Positions 59,901 through 64,000 of a stretch of 64,000 nucleotides of DNA are shown here, piece by piece; positions within the stretch are counted from its first letter, which is position 1; the number at the start of each line of letters is the position of its first letter. Both the position numbers and the translations under genes were made by a program. Source of the stretch: Acanthosepion esculentum (lineage: Eukaryota > Mollusca > Cephalopoda > Sepiida > Sepiidae). The notes beneath the pieces are model-generated. The model did no database searches. It had not been told where the DNA came from and worked only from the letters and a program-made list of their open reading frames with translations. The stretch is taken from positions 30,582,968-30,646,967 of the forward strand of contig OZ038509.1 in assembly GCA_964036315.1 (NCBI GenBank), read 5' to 3'.

Positions 59901-62900
59901 GTTAAAATCAAATGGAATTATAGCAGATTTTGTTATGTTTCAATTGAAAATGTTACAATCAAATTGAATTATAGCAGATTTTGTTATTTTTCAATTGAAA
60001 ATGTCAAAATCAAATGGAATTATAGCAGATTTTGTTATGTTTCAATTGAAAATGTTACAATCAAATGGAATTATAGCAGATTTTGTTATGTTTCAATTGA
60101 AAATGTTAAAATCAAATGTAATTATAGCAGATTTTGTTATGTTTCAATTGAAAATGTTAAAATCAAATGGAATTATAGCAGATTTTGTTATGTTGCAATT
60201 GAAAATGTTACAATCAAATGGAATTATAGCAGATTTTGTTATGTTTCAATTGAAAATGTTACAATCAAATGGAATTATAGCAGATTTTGTTATGTTTCAA
60301 TTGAAAATGTTACAATCAAATGGAATTATAGCAGATTTTGTTATTTTTCAATTGAAAATGTTAAAATCGAATGTAATTATAGCAGATTTTGTTATGTTTA
60401 AAGTGAAAATGTTACAATCAAATGGAATTATAGCAGATTTTGTTATGTTTCAATTGAAAATGTTAAAATCAATTGGAATTATAGCAGATTTTGTTACGTT
60501 TCAATTGAAAATGTTACAATCAAATGGAATTATAGCAGATTTTGTTATGTTTCAATTGAAAATGTTAAAATCAAATGTAATTATAGCAGATTTTGTTATG
60601 TTTCAATTGAAAATGTTAAAATCAAATGGAATTATAGCAGATTTTGTTATGTTTCAATTGAAAATGTTACAATCAAATGGAATTATAGCAGATTTTGTTA
60701 TGTTTCAATTGAAAATGTTACAATCAAATGGAATTATAGCAGATTTTGTTATGTTTCAATTGAAAATGTTACAATCAAATGGAATTATAGCAGATTTTCT
60801 TATTTTCAATTGAAAATGTTACAATCAAATGGAATTATAGCAGATTTTGTTATTTTTCAATTGAAAATGTTAAAATCAAATGTAATTATAGCAGATTTTG
60901 TTATTTTTCAATTGAAAATGTTACAATCAAATGGAATTATAGCAGATTTTGTTATGTTTCAATTGAAAATGTTAAAATCAAATGTAATTGTAGCAGATTT
61001 TGTTATGTTTCAATTGAAAATGTTAAAATCAAATGTAATTATAGCAGATTTTGTTATGTTTCAATATAAAATGTTACAATCAAATGTAATTATAGCAGAT
61101 TTTGTTATGTTTCAATTGAAAATGTTACAATCAAATGGAATTATAGCAGATTTTGTTATGTTTCAATTGAAACAGTTAAAATCAAATGTATTTATAGCAG
61201 ATTTTGTTATGTTTCAATTGAAAATGTTACAATCAAATGGAATTATAGCAGATTTTGTTATGTTTCAATTGAAAATGTTAAAATCAAATGGAATTATAGC
61301 AGATTTTGTTATGTTTCAATTGAAAATGTTACAATCAAATGGAATGGTAGCAGATTTTGTTATGTTTCAATTGAAAATGTTAAAATCAAATGTAATTATA
61401 GCAGATTTTGTTATGTTTCAATTGAAAATGTTACAATCAAATGGAATTATAGCAGATTTTGTTATTTTCAATTGAAAATGTTAAAATCAAATGCAATTAT
61501 AGCAGATTTTGTTATGTTTCAATTGAAAATGTTACAATCAAACGGAATTATAGCAGATTTTGTTATTTTCAATTGAAAATGTTACAATCAAATGGAATTA
61601 TAGCAGATTTTGTTATTTTTCAATTGAAAATGTTAAAATCAAATGTAATTATAGCAGATTTTGTTATGTTTCAATTGAAAATGTTACAATCAAATGGAAT
61701 TATAGCAGATTTTGTTATGTTTCAATTGAAAATGTTAAAATCAAATGTAATTATAGCAGATTTTGTTATGTTTCAATTGAAAATGTTACAATCAAATGGA
61801 ATTATAGCAGATTTTGTTATTTTCAATTGAAAATGTTAAAATCAAATGTAATTGTAGCAGATTTTGTTATGTTTCAATTGAAAATGTTAAAATCAAATGT
61901 AATTATAGCAGATTTTGTTATGTTTCAATATAAAATGTTACAATCAAATGGAATTATAGCAGATTTTGTTATTTTTCAATATAAAATGTTAAAATCAAAT
62001 GTAATTATAGCAGATTTTGTTATGTTTCAATTGAAAATGTTAAAATCAAACGGAATTATAGCAGATTTTGTTATTTTTCAATTGAAAATGTTAAAATCGA
62101 ATGGAATTATAGCAGATTTTGTTATGTTTAAATTGAAAATGTTACAATCAAATGGAATTATAGCAGATTTTGTTATGTTTCAATTGAAAATGTTAAAATC
62201 AAATGGAATTATAGCAGATTTTGTTATGTTTCAATTGAAAATGTTACAATCAAATGGAATTATAGCAGATTTTGTAATGTTTCAATTGAAAATGTTAAAA
62301 TCAAATGTAATTATAGCAGATTTTGTTATGTTTCAATTGAAAATGTTAAAATCAAATGGAATTATAGCAGATTTTGTTATGTTGCAATTGAAAATGTTAC
62401 AATCAAATGGAATTATAGCAGATTTTGTTATGTTTCAATTGAAAATGTTACAATCAAATGGAATTATAGCAGATTTTGTTATGTTTCAATTGAAAATGTT
62501 ACAATCAAATGGAATTATAGCAGATTTTGTTATTTTTCAATTGAAAATGTTAAAATCGAATGTAATTATAGCAGATTTTGTTATGTTTAAATTGAAAATG
62601 TTACAATCAAATGGAATTATAGCAGATTTTGTTATGTTTCAATTGAAAATGTTAAAATCAATTGGAATTATAGCAGATTTTGTTACGTTTCAATTGAAAA
62701 TGTTACAATCAAATGGAATTATAGCAGATTTTGTTATGTTTCAATTGAAAATGTTAAAATCAAATGTAATTATAGCAGATTTTGTTATGTTTCAATTGAA
62801 AATGTTAAAATCAAATGGAATTATAGCAGATTTTGTTATGTTTCAATTGAAAATGTTACAATCAAATGGAATTATAGCAGATTTTGTTATGTTTCAATTG

Positions 62901-64000
62901 AAAATGTTAAAATCAAATGGAATTATAGCAGATTTTGTTATGTTTCAATTGAAAATGTTACAATCAAATGGAATTATAGCAGATTTTGTTATGTTTCAAT
63001 TGAAAATGTTAAAATCAAATGGAATTATAGCAGATTTTGTTATGTTTCAATTGAAAATGTTACAATCAAATGGAATTATAGCAGATTTTCTTATTTTCAA
63101 TTGAAAATGTTACAATCAAATGGAATTATAGCAGATTTTGTTATTTTTCAATTGAAAATGTTAAAATCAAATGTAATTATAGCAGATTTTGTTATGTTTC
63201 AATTGAAAATGTTACAATCAAATGGAATTATAGCAGATTTTGTTATGTTTCAATTGAAAATGTTAAAATCAAATGGAATTGTAGCAGATTTTGTTATGTT
63301 TCAATTGAAAATGTTAAAATCAAATGTAATTATAGCAGATTTTGTTATGTTTCAATATAAAATGTTACAATCAAATGTAATTATAGCAGATTTTGTTATG
63401 TTTCAATTGAAAATGTTACAATCAAATGGAATTATAGCAGATTTTGTTATGTTTCAATTGAAACAGTTAAAATCAAATGTATTTATAGCAGATTTTGTTA
63501 TGTTTCAATTGAAAATGTTACAATCAAATGGAATTATAGCAGATTTTGTTATGTTTCAATTGAAAATGTTAAAATCAAATGGAATTATAGCAGATTTTGT
63601 TATGTTTCAATTGAAAATGTTACAATCAAATGGAATTGTAGCAGATTTTGTTATGTTTCAATTGAAAATGTTAAAATCAAATGTAATTATAGCAGATTTT
63701 GTTATGTTTCAATTGAAAATGTTACAATCAAATGGAATTATAGCAGATTTTGTTATTTTCAATTGAAAATGTTAAAATCAAATGCAATTATAGCAGATTT
63801 TGTTATGTTTCAATTGAAAATGTTACAATCAAATGGAATTATAGCAGATTTTGTTATTTTCAATTGAAAATGTTACAATCAAATGGAATTATAGCAGATT
63901 TTGTTATTTTTCAATTGAAAATGTTAAAATCAAATGTAATTATAGCAGATTTTGTTATGTTTCAATTGAAAATGTTACAATCAAATGGAATTATAGCAGA
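56860..64000. repeat. Higher-order duplications in satellite B, set 3 (2.0-2.3 kb)
   Basis: Blocks starting at 56877 and 58913 match at an offset of 2036 bp. Blocks at 57754 and 59995 match at 2241 bp. Blocks at 60810 and 63101 match at 2291 bp, with shared rare units such as TTTCAATATAAAATG and TTGAAACAGTTAAAATC. The offsets differ by whole monomers and small indels. Confidence 0.85.

Larger units (their letters stand above)
45041..64000. repeat. Satellite B, homogeneous higher-order array
   Basis: About 370 units of 51 bp, running off the window. Most differ at a few diagnostic sites: GTTAAAATC or GTTACAATC, ATGGAATT or ATGTAATT, and GTTATTTTT or GTTATGTTT. Units with GTTACAATC almost always carry ATGGAATT, so sites are linked and define monomer types. 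A recurrent one-base-short form (GTTATTTTCAATTG) shifts the frame. Both the 17-residue series MLQSNGIIADFVMFQLK and SIENVTIKWNYSRFCYV are open at once, while the third frame has stops. No gene, promoter or unique insert is seen. Confidence 0.97.

Noticed and set aside
20845..64000. CRISPR-like regular repeat array
   Set aside because: Repeats are directly tandem with no unique spacers, no cas genes are present, and the DNA is eukaryotic.

Overview
The window is animal nuclear DNA made almost entirely of repeats. I see no cellular protein-coding gene, rRNA or tRNA. Metazoan origin is inferred from Ty3/gypsy elements of the type common in invertebrates, a decayed BEL/Pao pol segment (BEL/Pao is known from animals), a hAT transposase tail and degenerate CCCTAA interstitial telomere-like repeats. 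TTAGGG-type telomere sequence argues weakly against insects, whose usual repeat is TTAGG. The species cannot be named from this sequence.

Layout. 1-206: edge of a minus-strand LTR. 715-3318: diverged AT-rich satellite A (about 49-50 bp unit), resuming at 9764-9955. Between the two pieces lies a decayed plus-strand Ty3/gypsy element (LTR-like 3721-4824, gag relic 4825-5960, pol relic 6150-8930). 9956-13550: AT-rich DNA with a BEL/Pao RNase H relic (minus), a candidate LTR and a hAT transposase C-terminal relic (minus). 13551-16651: an AT-rich element with long inverted arms. 16828-17725: a fold-back structure whose loop carries CCCTAA repeats. 17726-20040: unassigned. 20041-20844: a tandem repeat of about 220 bp (satellite C). 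From 20845 to the end: satellite B, a 51-bp tandem repeat, strongly diverged at the left edge and nearly homogeneous from about 46 kb, where it is organised in nested higher-order duplications of about 0.66 to 2.9 kb.

Satellite B is interrupted four times by LTR-element sequence: two similar LTR-plus-primer-site blocks (32170-34001 and 36995-38770), one nearly complete minus-strand Ty3/gypsy element of 5563 bp with two 269-bp LTRs and a 5-bp target duplication (38957-44519), and a solo LTR of a related subfamily (44746-45040). The gypsy element encodes Gag, protease, reverse transcriptase, RNase H and integrase, but its frame is broken twice.

Satellite B is the dominant feature. Its 51-bp period is 17 codons, so long open frames (up to 1541 codons at 50606-55231) arise by arithmetic in two of the three forward frames. 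I read these as non-coding. Each monomer carries a 12-bp perfect palindrome (TTTCAATTGAAA), and 51 bp is close to five helical turns. The array architecture (homogeneous higher-order core, diverged edge, gypsy insertions confined to LTR elements) resembles a centromeric or pericentromeric satellite. That is an inference, not something the sequence proves.
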